Source: Chitinophagales bacterium (lineage in GTDB: Bacteria; Bacteroidota; Bacteroidia; Chitinophagales; LD1). Taken from it: a DNA stretch of 64,000 nt. The position numbers were made by a program, and so were the translations under genes. The stretch is from NCBI GenBank assembly GCA_016787045.1, contig JAEUVA010000010.1, forward strand, positions 36,531-100,530, in the 5' to 3' direction. The notes below the pieces were generated by a model. It had not been told where the DNA came from and searched no databases. It was given only the letters and a program-made list of their open reading frames with translations. This document shows, in pieces, positions 19,664-29,621 of the stretch (position 1 is its first letter; every line of letters begins with the position of its first letter).

Positions 19664-20263
19664 ATGAAACGCATTGTACTTCTTTTGGCTTTAACAACAG
19701 CACTTTTATCCTTTAAACATCAAGGTTTGCACATTGGCGAGTTAGCCGATGACTTTAAACTCAAAAACGTGGATGATAAGATGGTCTCATTAGCCGACTA
19801 CAAGGATGCCAAAGGTTTTATTGTGATTTTTACCTGCAACCATTGCCCGTTTAGCGTAAAATACGAAGACCGCATTATTGCTTTGGATAAGAAATATGCC
19901 AAGAAAGGATTTCCGGTGATTGCCATCAATCCGAATGATGCCGCACAATATCCCAGCGATGATTTTGAAAGCATGAAAAAGCGCGCCAAAGAGAAAAAAT
20001 TCACCTTTCCATACCTGCATGACGAAACACAGGCAGTGGCCACCGGTTTTGGTGCCACCAAAACACCTCATGTATTTGTGTTACAAAAAGAAACCGATGG
20101 CCTGGTAACCAAATACATTGGTGCCGTAGACGATAATAGCGATAACGCAAAAGCAGTAAAAGAAAAATATGTAGAGGCAGCAGTAGACGCATTACTTTCT
20201 GGCCAATCAGTTACTGTAACCGAAACCAAAGCCATCGGTTGTTCCATTAAATGGAAGAAGTAA
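19664..20263 (+). CDS. Redoxin-domain (AhpC/TSA-like) thioredoxin-family protein
   Basis: 199 residues with a cleavable-looking N-terminus. The fold is peroxiredoxin/thioredoxin-like: DDFKLKNVDDKMVSLADY, then FTCNHCPFS (a CxxC in place of a single peroxidatic Cys), INPNDAAQYP, and GATKTPHVFVL with the cis-proline. The TCNHCPF form is typical of a widespread family annotated as thioredoxin family protein rather than a true peroxiredoxin. Probably periplasmic disulfide or peroxide handling. Forms an operon with the TlpA-like gene. Confidence 0.82.
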   Translation: MKRIVLLLALTTALLSFKHQGLHIGELADDFKLKNVDDKMVSLADYKDAKGFIVIFTCNHCPFSVKYEDRIIALDKKYAKKGFPVIAINPNDAAQYPSDDFESMKKRAKEKKFTFPYLHDETQAVATGFGATKTPHVFVLQKETDGLVTKYIGAVDDNSDNAKAVKEKYVEAAVDALLSGQSVTVTETKAIGCSIKWKK

Positions 20264-20290
20264 ACAACCTCCATTCACATTGCAAATAGA

Positions 20291-20632
20291 GTGCGCAGTT
20301 TTTTCAAGGTTAGGCCAATCATCATAACGGTGCCGGTATTGCTCTACTCCGGTATGGCAGTGTTTCCATTTATTCTAATTCAAAACAAAGAGCTTGCCGG
20401 CAACGATACGCTCATCCGTCATGAGCAAATACATTTAAAACAGCAGGTAGAAATGCTCGTCATTCCTTTTTATGTGATTTACTTGATAAATTACCTGATT
20501 AACTTAGTGATATACCGCCAACACGATAAAGCATACCGCGAAATTATTTTTGAGCGCGAAGCGTATGCTAACGAGCAAAATGGCGACTACCTGAGTCAAA
20601 GGCCTGTGTGGTCGTTTATGAAGTATGTATGA
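20291..20632 (+). CDS. Small membrane protein with HExxH motif
   Basis: 113 residues from a GTG. Two hydrophobic segments (~8-30 and ~53-72) flank RHEQIHLKQQ, an HExxH motif, and a later FEREAY could supply the third ligand Glu; together these resemble a minimal membrane metallopeptidase. Similar short proteins are common in Bacteroidota as hypotheticals. Activity is inferred from the motif alone. It sits between the redoxin and PBP1A genes with no clear operon link. Confidence 0.6.
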   Translation: MRSFFKVRPIIITVPVLLYSGMAVFPFILIQNKELAGNDTLIRHEQIHLKQQVEMLVIPFYVIYLINYLINLVIYRQHDKAYREIIFEREAYANEQNGDYLSQRPVWSFMKYV

Positions 20633-20730
20633 TGTGCTGAACAGATGAGTTTTGCATGCTGATAATGTTTCTGTTTGTGCGCTTAAACTGTTGCGAGTTA
20701 CATTAACTTTATCAGCACAAAAATGATAGT

Positions 20731-22962
20731 ATGCCATCAGGCAAGTTCAATCCTAATAACTTTTGGAATGTATTCCGCAGAGTACAGATAGTGCTGTGGA
20801 GTATAGTACTGCTGGTGGTCTTGTTTTTCATGGGCATCAATTACGGATTGCTGGGCGATATGCCCGATTTAGAAAAAATTCAGAACCCGCGCAGTAGCAT
20901 TTCAACCGGTGTATGGAGTGCCGATGGAGAAGTGCTGGGCACCTACTTTACCGAAAACCGCATTGAGGTGTCGTATGATGAACTATCGCCATACTTGGTA
21001 AAGGCCTTGATAGCTACCGAAGATAAGCGCTTCTATAATCATAGCGGCATTGATTTGAAAGGCCTTTTCCGTGCAGTAGTTTATACCGGCATGTTAGGCA
21101 AAGAAGGAGGAGGTGGCTCCACCCTCACACAGCAGTTGGCCAAAAATCTGTTTCATCAGGATTTTACGCGAGCGGGCATGGTCAAGCGCATCACCCAAAA
21201 ATTAAAGGAGTGGGTACTTGCCGCTAAATTGGAGCGCACGTTTACAAAAGAAGAAATCATAAATCTCTACTTTAATACTATTGGTTTTGGTTACAATTCG
21301 TATGGAATAAAAACAGCATCTTTCACCTACTTTTACAAAGCGCCCAAAGAACTGAAAGCAGAAGAGGCCGCTTTGTTAGTAGCTATGCTCAATGGCCCTT
21401 CTTACTATAATCCACGCACACACGCAGATAGGGCACAAGAGCGCAGAAACTTGGTGATGAGCCGCATGGTAGAAATCAATGCTATTACTCCAAAGCAATA
21501 CGAAGCACTGAGCAAGCTGCCCATTAAGCTCAACTTCCACAATCCTGATTTTAGAGAAGGTACCGGCACGTATATCCGCGAGTACATCCGTCAGGAATTG
21601 CAAAACTGGTGTAATAAAAACCCCAAACCCGGAGGCGGTAAATGGAATATTTATGAAGATGGGCTAAATGTGTTTACCACCGTAAACTCACGCATGCAGC
21701 GCTATGCCGAAGAAGCCATGGCAGAGCACCTCTCGCAGTTGCAAACCTCTTTTTTTAAAGAATGGAAAGGGAAAGAACCCTGGAAGTTTGGCTCTCGCGC
21801 TAAGCCAGACCTATTGGAAAAAATGATTAAACAAACCGACCGATATAAAAACATGAAAGCGGCCGGTAAAACAGATAAAGAGATTGAGCAGGCATTTAAA
21901 GAAAAAACAGAAATGACCATTTTTAGTTGGCAGGGTGATAGGGGCTATAGCGTAGATACGGTAATGACACCGCTTGATTCGTTACGTTACTACTTGCAAA
22001 TGATACAAGTGGGCTTTTTGGCGGTAGAGGCAAACACAGGTAAAGTGTTGGCTTGGATAGGCGGACCAAACATTCGCTATTTTCAATTAGACCACGTAAA
22101 GCGTACCACCAAGCGGCAAGTGGGCTCAACCATGAAACCGCTATTGTACGGCTTGGCATTGGAGCGCAATTATGAACCGTGCACACTCATTCCATATCTA
22201 AAACCGGAATGTTCGGGCATAGACGCCAGTTGGAATCCGGATGGCACAGATAAGTGGAAAGAAGGAGACATGGTGCCCATGAAAGACGGACTGGCGGCAT
22301 CGGACAACCGCATAACTGCGCGCATCATGTGCGAAATGGGCGACCCCAACCTATTAAAAGAATTTGCCCAGCGTTTAATGATTGAAAGCCCTATGGATGC
22401 CGTACCTTCACTCTGTTTAGGTACAGCCGATATTTCACTCATAGAAATGATAGGTGCTTACACTTGTTTTGCCAATTTAGGTATTTACAGCAAGCCCTAC
22501 TTTATAGAGAAAATTACTGATAAGCAAGGCAATGTGTTGGCGCATTTTTCCCCTTTTCAAAAAGAAGCCATTGCTCCGCAAACCGCTTTTGTACTTACGC
22601 AAATGCTAAAAGGTGTAGTGAATTATGGTACTGCTACACGGCTCCGCAGCAAGTATGGGTTAAACATGCCATTGGCCGGAAAAACAGGCACCACACAAGG
22701 CAATGCTGATGCTTGGTTCATTGGCTACAACCCGCAGATTGTTGTAGGTGCCTGGGTGGGTTTTGAACAGCCAAGTGTACATTTTATTTCTAATGCAAGC
22801 GGAGCCGGAGGGGCAGCGGCCTTACCGATTGTGGGCGGATTTTTACGCAAAAGTTTTAATGATAAATTACTGAAACTTTCTCCGTCAGACTTCACCTATC
22901 CGGACGACTCTACATACTATGTAAACATGGATTGTACACAACAGAACCTGCCTCAACCCTAA
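20731..22962 (+). CDS. Class A penicillin-binding protein (PBP1A-like)
   Basis: 743 residues. A single N-terminal membrane anchor (~18-40) is followed by a GT51 glycosyltransferase domain (ATEDKRFYNHSG with catalytic Glu ~96; GGGSTLTQQLAKNL) and a transpeptidase domain with STMK (~465), SDN (~524) and KTGTTQ (~649). It polymerises lipid II into glycan strands and crosslinks the peptides in the periplasm. Normal length for this phylum. The methylase gene begins 3 nt after the stop. Confidence 0.94.
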   Translation: MPSGKFNPNNFWNVFRRVQIVLWSIVLLVVLFFMGINYGLLGDMPDLEKIQNPRSSISTGVWSADGEVLGTYFTENRIEVSYDELSPYLVKALIATEDKRFYNHSGIDLKGLFRAVVYTGMLGKEGGGGSTLTQQLAKNLFHQDFTRAGMVKRITQKLKEWVLAAKLERTFTKEEIINLYFNTIGFGYNSYGIKTASFTYFYKAPKELKAEEAALLVAMLNGPSYYNPRTHADRAQERRNLVMSRMVEINAITPKQYEALSKLPIKLNFHNPDFREGTGTYIREYIRQELQNWCNKNPKPGGGKWNIYEDGLNVFTTVNSRMQRYAEEAMAEHLSQLQTSFFKEWKGKEPWKFGSRAKPDLLEKMIKQTDRYKNMKAAGKTDKEIEQAFKEKTEMTIFSWQGDRGYSVDTVMTPLDSLRYYLQMIQVGFLAVEANTGKVLAWIGGPNIRYFQLDHVKRTTKRQVGSTMKPLLYGLALERNYEPCTLIPYLKPECSGIDASWNPDGTDKWKEGDMVPMKDGLAASDNRITARIMCEMGDPNLLKEFAQRLMIESPMDAVPSLCLGTADISLIEMIGAYTCFANLGIYSKPYFIEKITDKQGNVLAHFSPFQKEAIAPQTAFVLTQMLKGVVNYGTATRLRSKYGLNMPLAGKTGTTQGNADAWFIGYNPQIVVGAWVGFEQPSVHFISNASGAGGAAALPIVGGFLRKSFNDKLLKLSPSDFTYPDDSTYYVNMDCTQQNLPQP

Positions 22963-22965
22963 TTT

Positions 22966-23667
22966 ATGCAGAAGGGCAAGTTGTATCTCATTCCCTCTTT
23001 TTTAAATGAAAATAATCCTTCACTTATCCCTAATCAGGTTACTGATGTTGTAAGCAACTTGCAAGTGTTTATAGTGGAAGATGCCCGTAGTGCCCGAAGA
23101 TATTTACGCGCTATCGGCTACACTAAAAATTTTGATACAGAAGTAAAAATGTATGAGTTAGATAAACATGCAGCTACACAAAATTGTACGCAAATGTTTG
23201 CAGAAGTACTGCTAGGAAAAAATGCAGGCATCATTAGCGAGGCAGGAAACCCCTGCATAGCAGACCCGGGGAATGAATTGGTGGCTTATGCCCACTTAAA
23301 GAGTATAGAAGTAGTTCCCTTAGTGGGGCCAAGTTCTATTTTGTTAGCTTTGATTGCATCCGGTTTCAATGGGCAACAATTTTGTTTTCATGGATACCTG
23401 CCTATTAAGGACCCAGAGCGCGGCAAAAAAGTAAGAGAGATTGAAGCGGCAGCGCAAAAAGGAATTACCCAGATTTTTATGGAAACACCCTTTCGTAATC
23501 AAAAGTTGATAGATGAGTTGCTCAAAAGCTTACAGCCCAACACCCGTTTATGTGTAGCTGCAAATCTTACGCTGAGCAACCAGAGTATAAAAACAAAAAA
23601 AATATTGGACTGGAAAAAAGAAACAATAAACCTACACAAGCAATATTGCATCTACTTATTAGGATAA
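22966..23667 (+). CDS. SAM-dependent methyltransferase, RsmI/tetrapyrrole methylase family
   Basis: 233 residues. The tetrapyrrole-methylase fold shows GKLYLIPSFL at the start, a VEDARSARRYL loop, ISEAGNPCIADPG (SAM-binding loop), PLVGPSSILLALIASG and METPFRNQ. RsmI 2'-O-methylates C1402 of 16S rRNA; this shorter, diverged Bacteroidota form is usually annotated as an SAM-dependent methyltransferase, and its target has not been assigned here. Cotranscribed with PBP1A judging by the 3-nt gap. Confidence 0.82.
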   Translation: MQKGKLYLIPSFLNENNPSLIPNQVTDVVSNLQVFIVEDARSARRYLRAIGYTKNFDTEVKMYELDKHAATQNCTQMFAEVLLGKNAGIISEAGNPCIADPGNELVAYAHLKSIEVVPLVGPSSILLALIASGFNGQQFCFHGYLPIKDPERGKKVREIEAAAQKGITQIFMETPFRNQKLIDELLKSLQPNTRLCVAANLTLSNQSIKTKKILDWKKETINLHKQYCIYLLG

Positions 23668-23699
23668 ACAGATGCGCTCTAATAGATTTCTAATATCTG

Positions 23700-23730
23700 T
23701 TTGCCAATTAAACACCCCCAACTAATTTAG
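23700..23730 (+). promoter_or_regulatory. Candidate Bacteroidota-type promoter
   Basis: TTTG at 23700-23703, a 19-nt spacer and TAATTTAG at 23723-23730, one base from TAnnTTTG. The start codon of the reprolysin-like gene is at 23748, leaving a very short leader. Confidence 0.4.
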
Positions 23731-23747
23731 TTCACGTAAATACAGCT

Positions 23748-26700
23748 ATGAACAAGTATTCTATCCTATCGATCTGTTTTCTATTGCAACTCACTACACT
23801 ATTTGCACAGCCAAAATTGGCCATTACAAATACCGGCAAGCCAACCACGCAATGGTGGACTTGGCAAGCCGAAAGCAACGTACAGCAAACCGGAGAAAGA
23901 CAAATAACTCCACTCCGGTATAAAGTAGCTGATGTGCAACTGCTCAAACTAAAAACAACATTAAAAGCAGCTCCTTTAGAAAATAAAAACGGACTTACGG
24001 TTACTAATCTTTTTCTCACCTTTCCAATGCCTGACGGGAGTACACAAAAGTTTAAAGTGTACGAATCACCAATTATGGAAAAGGGATTGGCGATGAAGTA
24101 TCCGGAGATAAAAACCTATGCCGGATACGGAGTGGACGATAAGAGCACTACGCTGCGCTTTGATATTACCCCGCATGGATTTCATGCCATGATAATTTCT
24201 GTACATGGTATGTGTTTTATAGATCCATACTGCAAAGGTAATACCACCTCATATATCGTTTACGAAAAGAAAGATTTTATCACTAGCAAAATCATGAGTT
24301 GCGATGCTCATGGGCCAAACGAATTGCAAAATTTTATACTGGATAATCAATTGTTCTTGAATGGGCAAGCCAACAAGCAGCACAAAATTATTATTGGCGA
24401 TTGTCAAAAACGCACTTACCGTATAGCTATTGCTGCCACCGGTGAGTACACTGCATTTCACGGAGGTACTGTAGCGCTAGCTCAGGCCGCACAGGTAACC
24501 ACCATGAACAGGGTAAACGGTGTATATGAGCGAGAGGTGGCTGTACGCATGAACATTATTGCCAACAATGATTTATTGATATATACCAATGCTACAACAG
24601 ATCCATACACCAATGGCACACCGGGCACTATGATTGGGCAGAACCAGACCAATATTACAACTGTAATTGGTAGTACTAACTATGATATAGGCCATGTATT
24701 TGGAACTAATTCAGGTGGTTTAGCAGGGTTGGGTGTAGTATGTAGTAACAGCAACAAAGCTCGCGGAGTTACGGGCAGCTCTGCCCCGGTTGGCGATCCG
24801 TTTGATATTGATTATGTGGCACACGAAATTGGTCATCAGTTTGGGGCTAATCATACGTTTAATGGTACTGCTAGTTCGTGTAATGGCAATGGTTCTTCCT
24901 CTTCGGCATATGAACCCGGAAGCGGATCAACCATTATGGCATATGCCGGTATTTGCGGAACTCAGAATGTACAGAACAACAGTGACGACTACTTTCATGT
25001 AAAATCACTTATAGACATAAAAACATATATCACTACAGGCAATGGAAACAATTGCCCTGTTAAAACATCGCTCAGCAACAACGCTCCCACCATCACCAAT
25101 AATGGAGGAAATTTTACTATTCCCATCAGCACTCCGTTCTCGCTTACGGCCACCGCTACTGATGCTGATGCCACTAACGTGCTAACTTACTGTTGGGAGC
25201 AGTACGATAATCAAAGCAGCACACAACCACCTGTGGCTACCAGTACCGGTGGGCCTAATTTCCGCAGTTTTAAGCCCGACACATCACCCATGCGTACATT
25301 TCCCCGATTACAAAACATTGTAACAAATACTAACTCAACTTGGGAAGTACTACCCTCTGTTACAAGAACAATGAACTTTCAGGTAACAGTACGCGATAAT
25401 GCACCCTTGGGTAGTTGTTTAGATCGTAGCGCAATAACGGTAACTACCAATAGTGTATCAGGTCCTTTTGTGGTCACATATCCAACTGCCACCGGTATTA
25501 CCTGGCAAGCCGGAACTACTCAAACTGTAACATGGAATGTAGCCGGTACAGATGCTGCACCAGTAAGTTGCTCGGCAGTAGATATTTTCCTCTCCGTAAA
25601 TGGGGGCTATGCATATCCTATAACTCTGGCTACCAATGTGCCCAATACCGGAACTTTTACGGTTACAGTACCCAATAACCCCACCACTCAAGCAAGAGTA
25701 ATGGTGAAAGGACGAAATAATATTTTCTTTGATATATCTAACAACAATTTTACCATTACAGCCCCGCAAAATGATTATACGCTAACCGCAAATAGCACTA
25801 CTGCAACTGCATGTGCCGCAGGCAGCGCTGTTTATACTCTAAACATTGGCAAGGTAGGTAACTATACTTCTCCGGTTACGCTCAGTACATCTGGCCTACC
25901 TGCAGGAGCTACTTCAAGTTTTGCTACAAATCCGGTAACTCCGGCAGGTACTTCAGCGCTAACTATCTCTACCACAGGAGCAGTAGCCGCAGGTACTTAC
26001 AATTTTAATGTAAACGCCACTTCAGCTTCCGGCAATAAAACTTTAGCACTGCAGTTAATTGTAACCAATGCACCGGCAACAGTTGTGCTTGCTTTGCCCA
26101 CCAACGGGTTCAATGGTTTTCCGACAGGCGGAGTTTTGAGTTGGAGCAGTACATCTGGTGCCACTCAATACATTGTACAAATAGCCACAGATACATTTTT
26201 TTCAAGTATTATACGAAACGATACAGTAGCAACCACTACACAAACTATTAGCCCGGCATTACTGCCTCAAGCTAAGTATTACTGGAGAGTTTATGCGCTC
26301 AATAGTTGCGGAACGGGAACATCTTCGGTGGTATTCTCATTTAACACCGGAGGAAATTTATGCAAGACCTATGCAAGTACAGATGTGCCTAAAACTATTT
26401 CTGCAAACGGTGCGCCTTTGGTTACCTCTACACTTAATGTAACCGATAGCGGCATAATTACCGATGTGAATGTTTCTAATTTGGTGGGTACACATACGTA
26501 CATTAGTGATTTGCGATTTGAATTGCGCTCACCTTCCAACGCCTTTTCGCATTTAATGCGCTATGTGTGTACAAGCCAGGATAACTTCAATATCAAGTTT
26601 GATGATGAGGCCGCCAATCTGTATGCCGCCATTCCTTGTCCACCCACCAATACCCAATACTATAAGCCATTTTCGCCCTTATCTGCTTTAGATGGTGGAA

Positions 26701-29075
26701 ATGTGAATGGTACATGGACCATGTTAGTGAAAGATTCATTTAATACTGATGGCGGTAGTTTAACTGCTTGGAGTATTGATGTGTGCTATGCTGTACCATG
26801 TAATATGTCAGTTAATGCAAATATCAATAATGCTACTTGCCAAGGTGTTTGTGATGGTTTTGTAGCTACAACCATTCAGGGTGGTTATTCGCCATTTAGC
26901 TACGCATGGTCAAATAGTGCTACCACCAGCAGCATTAGCGCGGTTTGCTCCGGCAATTATATGCTTACAATAACAGACGCAGCGGGATGCACGGCCACCG
27001 TAAGTGCTGTTGTGCAGGATGCTTCTCCGCAGGTACAACCGGCAGTTTTGGTTAGTGCCAATACCAACAACATTTGCGCAGGCACGCCAATCACATTTAC
27101 TGCTACTGCTACCAACGGTGGTACTTCACCCATATACCAATGGAAGAAAAATGGCAACAACGTGGGTACAAATTCAACCACCTACACGGACAATACATTA
27201 AGTAACGGTGATAGTGTATGGTGTGTACTTACTTCTAACGCTGTTTGTGTTTCAACAGCAGTTGTTACATCTAACAAAATTGTAGTTAGTGTATCCTCTA
27301 CGGTAGTACCCACAATAAGCATTGCTACAAACACCCTGAGTGTGTGTAGTGGCCAATCGGTGTCTATTTCTTCTACAGCATTAGGTGGAGGGGTAGCACC
27401 GGTGTATGTATGGAAAGTGAATGGAAATATTGTTGCTGGGAATACTCCACAAATTACGTTGAGTAGTTTACAAGATGGGGATGTAGTGCTGGCAACACTT
27501 ACCAGCAGCGAAACCTGTGCTTCGCCACTTACAGCCACTTCCAATACACTAACTTTTGTGGTGAGTAGTCTTATTCAACCTAACATTAACATATTAGTAG
27601 ATGCTGATACAGTTTGTGCTGGTATTGCCCAAAATTTTTCGTTGACTTCAACAGGTGGCGGCACACCCACTTACGATTGGAAGCTCAACGGTAATACAGT
27701 AGCCACCAATGCAACTACATACACCGATATTTTAAATGATGGAGATATCGTTTTATGCCAAATGACCAGTTCACTAACATGTGTTAGTCAATCCATGGTT
27801 TCTTCAAATTCAATTATTGTAAAAGTAATACCGGTTACCACTCCCACTATTACAGTAACCAGCACCAACACCAACGTATGTGCAGGACAATCGGCTTCGT
27901 TTGTAGCTACGCCCGGCAATGCTGGAAACTCTCCGGCATTTAACTGGTTGGTAAACGGACAGCCGGTAGGCAACTTTACCTTTTCGTATGCTGATGTTTT
28001 GAATAGTGGCGATGTAGTAACCTGTGAACTCACCAGCAGTTTACAGTGTGCAGTGCCAGCTACTGTGGTTTCAACTCCGCTCACAATAAATGTACAGCCA
28101 ACTGTATTGCCCACAGTAAACATTAGCACCACTTCAACAACCATTTGCGATGGCGCGAATGTTGTATTTAATGCATCGGGTGTTAATGCCGGTAGTAATC
28201 CGGTATATACATGGAAATTGAATGGAATATTTGCCGGCAGCGGAACTATTTTCGGGTCTTCTCAATTTAATGATGGCGATGTGCTGATTTGTGAGTTATC
28301 CTCGTCAGCCACTTGCGCGCTACCAGCCACGGTTACTTCAAATGTTGTAAATATTGCGGTTCATCCATTACCTGCCACACCTGCGGCATCGGCTAATACA
28401 CCGGTGTGCGATAACGATGTTTTACAATTTAATGCAGCTCCCATATCAGGGGCCACTTATGCATGGAATGGGCCAAATGGATTTTCATCCACATTACAAA
28501 ATCCGACTATAGTTTCACCCACGCTCAACGCCTCGGGTGTATATTATGTGGTTGCCAGCGTAAATGGTTGTAGCAGTGCACCGGCAAGTGTGAGCGTTCA
28601 GGTAAATGTTTCTCCTTCAAAGCCAGTTATTACAGTTTCGGGTAATGTGTTGAATTCTAACGCTACTCAAGGTAATCAGTGGTGGCTCAATAATATACCA
28701 CTAAGTGGTGCCAATGCACAAACCTATACAGCCGTGCAAAGTGGATGGTACAAGGTGAGTGTAACTAATGTGGCCGGATGCTCTGCCGTGTCAGATTCTG
28801 TGTACGTGCTGATATCATCTTTGAGCAACGGAGGTTCTGATAATAGTTGGGTGGTGTACCCTAATCCAACCACCGGTGAGTTGACCATACAAACCGGCAA
28901 CATAGTAGATTATTTTCATGTATGTATGTTTACTTCAGAAGGGCGTAAAGTAAAAGAATGGAAAGAATTGCAAGGAAACGCTACTTTGCAATTAGCAGAA
29001 ATGACCAACGGAGTTTATTTTGTCCAAATTCAAACGGGAAATTATTACCGGATTACACGTATTGTAAAACAATAA
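23748..29075 (+). CDS. Secreted reprolysin-like metalloprotease with P domain, Ig-like repeats and T9SS sorting domain
   Basis: 1775 residues, signal peptide ending LFAQ. After a propeptide (~25-220), the catalytic domain (~225-440) has HEIGHQFGANH at residues 359-369, the metzincin zinc motif, and a following IMAYAGICG Met-turn, typical of reprolysin-like M12-family proteases of Bacteroidota. Next are a beta-rich region, a proprotein-convertase P domain (~880-1020, with GTHTYISDLRFEL and GTWTMLVKD), one SprB-like unit, five ~90-residue Ig-like repeats, two diverged Ig domains, and a C-terminal domain with VVYPNPTTGEL ending RIVKQ. Expected to be exported by T9SS. Substrate unknown. A cNMP-binding gene begins 2 nt after its stop. 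Confidence 0.9.
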   Translation: MNKYSILSICFLLQLTTLFAQPKLAITNTGKPTTQWWTWQAESNVQQTGERQITPLRYKVADVQLLKLKTTLKAAPLENKNGLTVTNLFLTFPMPDGSTQKFKVYESPIMEKGLAMKYPEIKTYAGYGVDDKSTTLRFDITPHGFHAMIISVHGMCFIDPYCKGNTTSYIVYEKKDFITSKIMSCDAHGPNELQNFILDNQLFLNGQANKQHKIIIGDCQKRTYRIAIAATGEYTAFHGGTVALAQAAQVTTMNRVNGVYEREVAVRMNIIANNDLLIYTNATTDPYTNGTPGTMIGQNQTNITTVIGSTNYDIGHVFGTNSGGLAGLGVVCSNSNKARGVTGSSAPVGDPFDIDYVAHEIGHQFGANHTFNGTASSCNGNGSSSSAYEPGSGSTIMAYAGICGTQNVQNNSDDYFHVKSLIDIKTYITTGNGNNCPVKTSLSNNAPTITNNGGNFTIPISTPFSLTATATDADATNVLTYCWEQYDNQSSTQPPVATSTGGPNFRSFKPDTSPMRTFPRLQNIVTNTNSTWEVLPSVTRTMNFQVTVRDNAPLGSCLDRSAITVTTNSVSGPFVVTYPTATGITWQAGTTQTVTWNVAGTDAAPVSCSAVDIFLSVNGGYAYPITLATNVPNTGTFTVTVPNNPTTQARVMVKGRNNIFFDISNNNFTITAPQNDYTLTANSTTATACAAGSAVYTLNIGKVGNYTSPVTLSTSGLPAGATSSFATNPVTPAGTSALTISTTGAVAAGTYNFNVNATSASGNKTLALQLIVTNAPATVVLALPTNGFNGFPTGGVLSWSSTSGATQYIVQIATDTFFSSIIRNDTVATTTQTISPALLPQAKYYWRVYALNSCGTGTSSVVFSFNTGGNLCKTYASTDVPKTISANGAPLVTSTLNVTDSGIITDVNVSNLVGTHTYISDLRFELRSPSNAFSHLMRYVCTSQDNFNIKFDDEAANLYAAIPCPPTNTQYYKPFSPLSALDGGNVNGTWTMLVKDSFNTDGGSLTAWSIDVCYAVPCNMSVNANINNATCQGVCDGFVATTIQGGYSPFSYAWSNSATTSSISAVCSGNYMLTITDAAGCTATVSAVVQDASPQVQPAVLVSANTNNICAGTPITFTATATNGGTSPIYQWKKNGNNVGTNSTTYTDNTLSNGDSVWCVLTSNAVCVSTAVVTSNKIVVSVSSTVVPTISIATNTLSVCSGQSVSISSTALGGGVAPVYVWKVNGNIVAGNTPQITLSSLQDGDVVLATLTSSETCASPLTATSNTLTFVVSSLIQPNINILVDADTVCAGIAQNFSLTSTGGGTPTYDWKLNGNTVATNATTYTDILNDGDIVLCQMTSSLTCVSQSMVSSNSIIVKVIPVTTPTITVTSTNTNVCAGQSASFVATPGNAGNSPAFNWLVNGQPVGNFTFSYADVLNSGDVVTCELTSSLQCAVPATVVSTPLTINVQPTVLPTVNISTTSTTICDGANVVFNASGVNAGSNPVYTWKLNGIFAGSGTIFGSSQFNDGDVLICELSSSATCALPATVTSNVVNIAVHPLPATPAASANTPVCDNDVLQFNAAPISGATYAWNGPNGFSSTLQNPTIVSPTLNASGVYYVVASVNGCSSAPASVSVQVNVSPSKPVITVSGNVLNSNATQGNQWWLNNIPLSGANAQTYTAVQSGWYKVSVTNVAGCSAVSDSVYVLISSLSNGGSDNSWVVYPNPTTGELTIQTGNIVDYFHVCMFTSEGRKVKEWKELQGNATLQLAEMTNGVYFVQIQTGNYYRITRIVKQ
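27045..28370 (+). repeat. Five tandem Ig-like protein repeats
   Basis: Inside the reprolysin-like gene, five units of about 90 codons. Each opens with a strand such as INILVDADTVC or ITVTSTNTNVC, has a YxWKxNG motif in the middle and ends in a DGDVxxCxxTSS.TC stretch followed by TSN. The pattern is clear at protein level and diverged at DNA level. Confidence 0.8.
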
Positions 29076-29077
29076 AG

Positions 29078-29551
29078 ATGAGCGCAGTAAGACACCTTGC
29101 AGACAACCGGTTATTGCTGATTGAGAAAGTGCTCTTGCTCAAGTCACTTTCTATTTTTCAAGAAACCCCCGAAACCGTATTAGCCGAAGTAGCAGAGATT
29201 TTAGAAGAAAAAGAATGCCAGCCGGAGGAACAACTTTTTGCGGATGGAGACGTGGGCGATTGTATGTACATTATCTTTAAAGGAAATGTACGAATACATA
29301 AAGGAAGTCACACATTAGCAGTATTAAAGGAGAACGACTTTTTTGGAGAACTGTCATTATTAGACACCGAAACCCGCAGCGCTGCCGCCACCACAGTTGG
29401 CGAAGCATTGCTTCTTAAAATTGATCAGGAGCCGTTTTATGAGATCATGGAAAACCGGATTGAAGTGGCGAAAGGAATTATTCGCACTCTTTGTAAGCGC
29501 TTGCGCGAGCAAAATGTAAAAGCAGCAAAAAAAAATACAGATATGCAGTAG
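29078..29551 (+). CDS. Cyclic nucleotide-binding domain protein
   Basis: 157 residues from the ATG at 29078; the open frame extends into the preceding gene but that extension is rejected. One cNMP-binding domain (~25-140): GDVGDCMYIIFKGNVRIH, then the phosphate-binding cassette FFGELSLLDTETRSAAAT with the key Glu and Arg present, so ligand binding is plausible. No helix-turn-helix follows, so it is not a Crp-type regulator by itself. The closing helix (RTLCKRLREQN) resembles the end of cNMP domains attached to transporters, but no transporter is adjacent. The start 2 nt after the protease stop suggests cotranscription. Confidence 0.83.
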   Translation: MSAVRHLADNRLLLIEKVLLLKSLSIFQETPETVLAEVAEILEEKECQPEEQLFADGDVGDCMYIIFKGNVRIHKGSHTLAVLKENDFFGELSLLDTETRSAAATTVGEALLLKIDQEPFYEIMENRIEVAKGIIRTLCKRLREQNVKAAKKNTDMQ

Positions 29552-29587
29552 TGGGATATGCTGTACAGCAAGCTACAGCGCTAAAAC

Positions 29588-29616
29588 AAAACCCCTGAAG
29601 TTTTTCAGGGGTTTTT
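29588..29616 (+). terminator. Terminator after the cNMP-binding gene
   Basis: AAACCCCTGAA and TTCAGGGGTTTTT arms with a short GTTT loop and a T run. Also faces the tRNA-Arg end, so probably used in both directions. Confidence 0.87.
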
Positions 29617-29621
29617 ACTTG

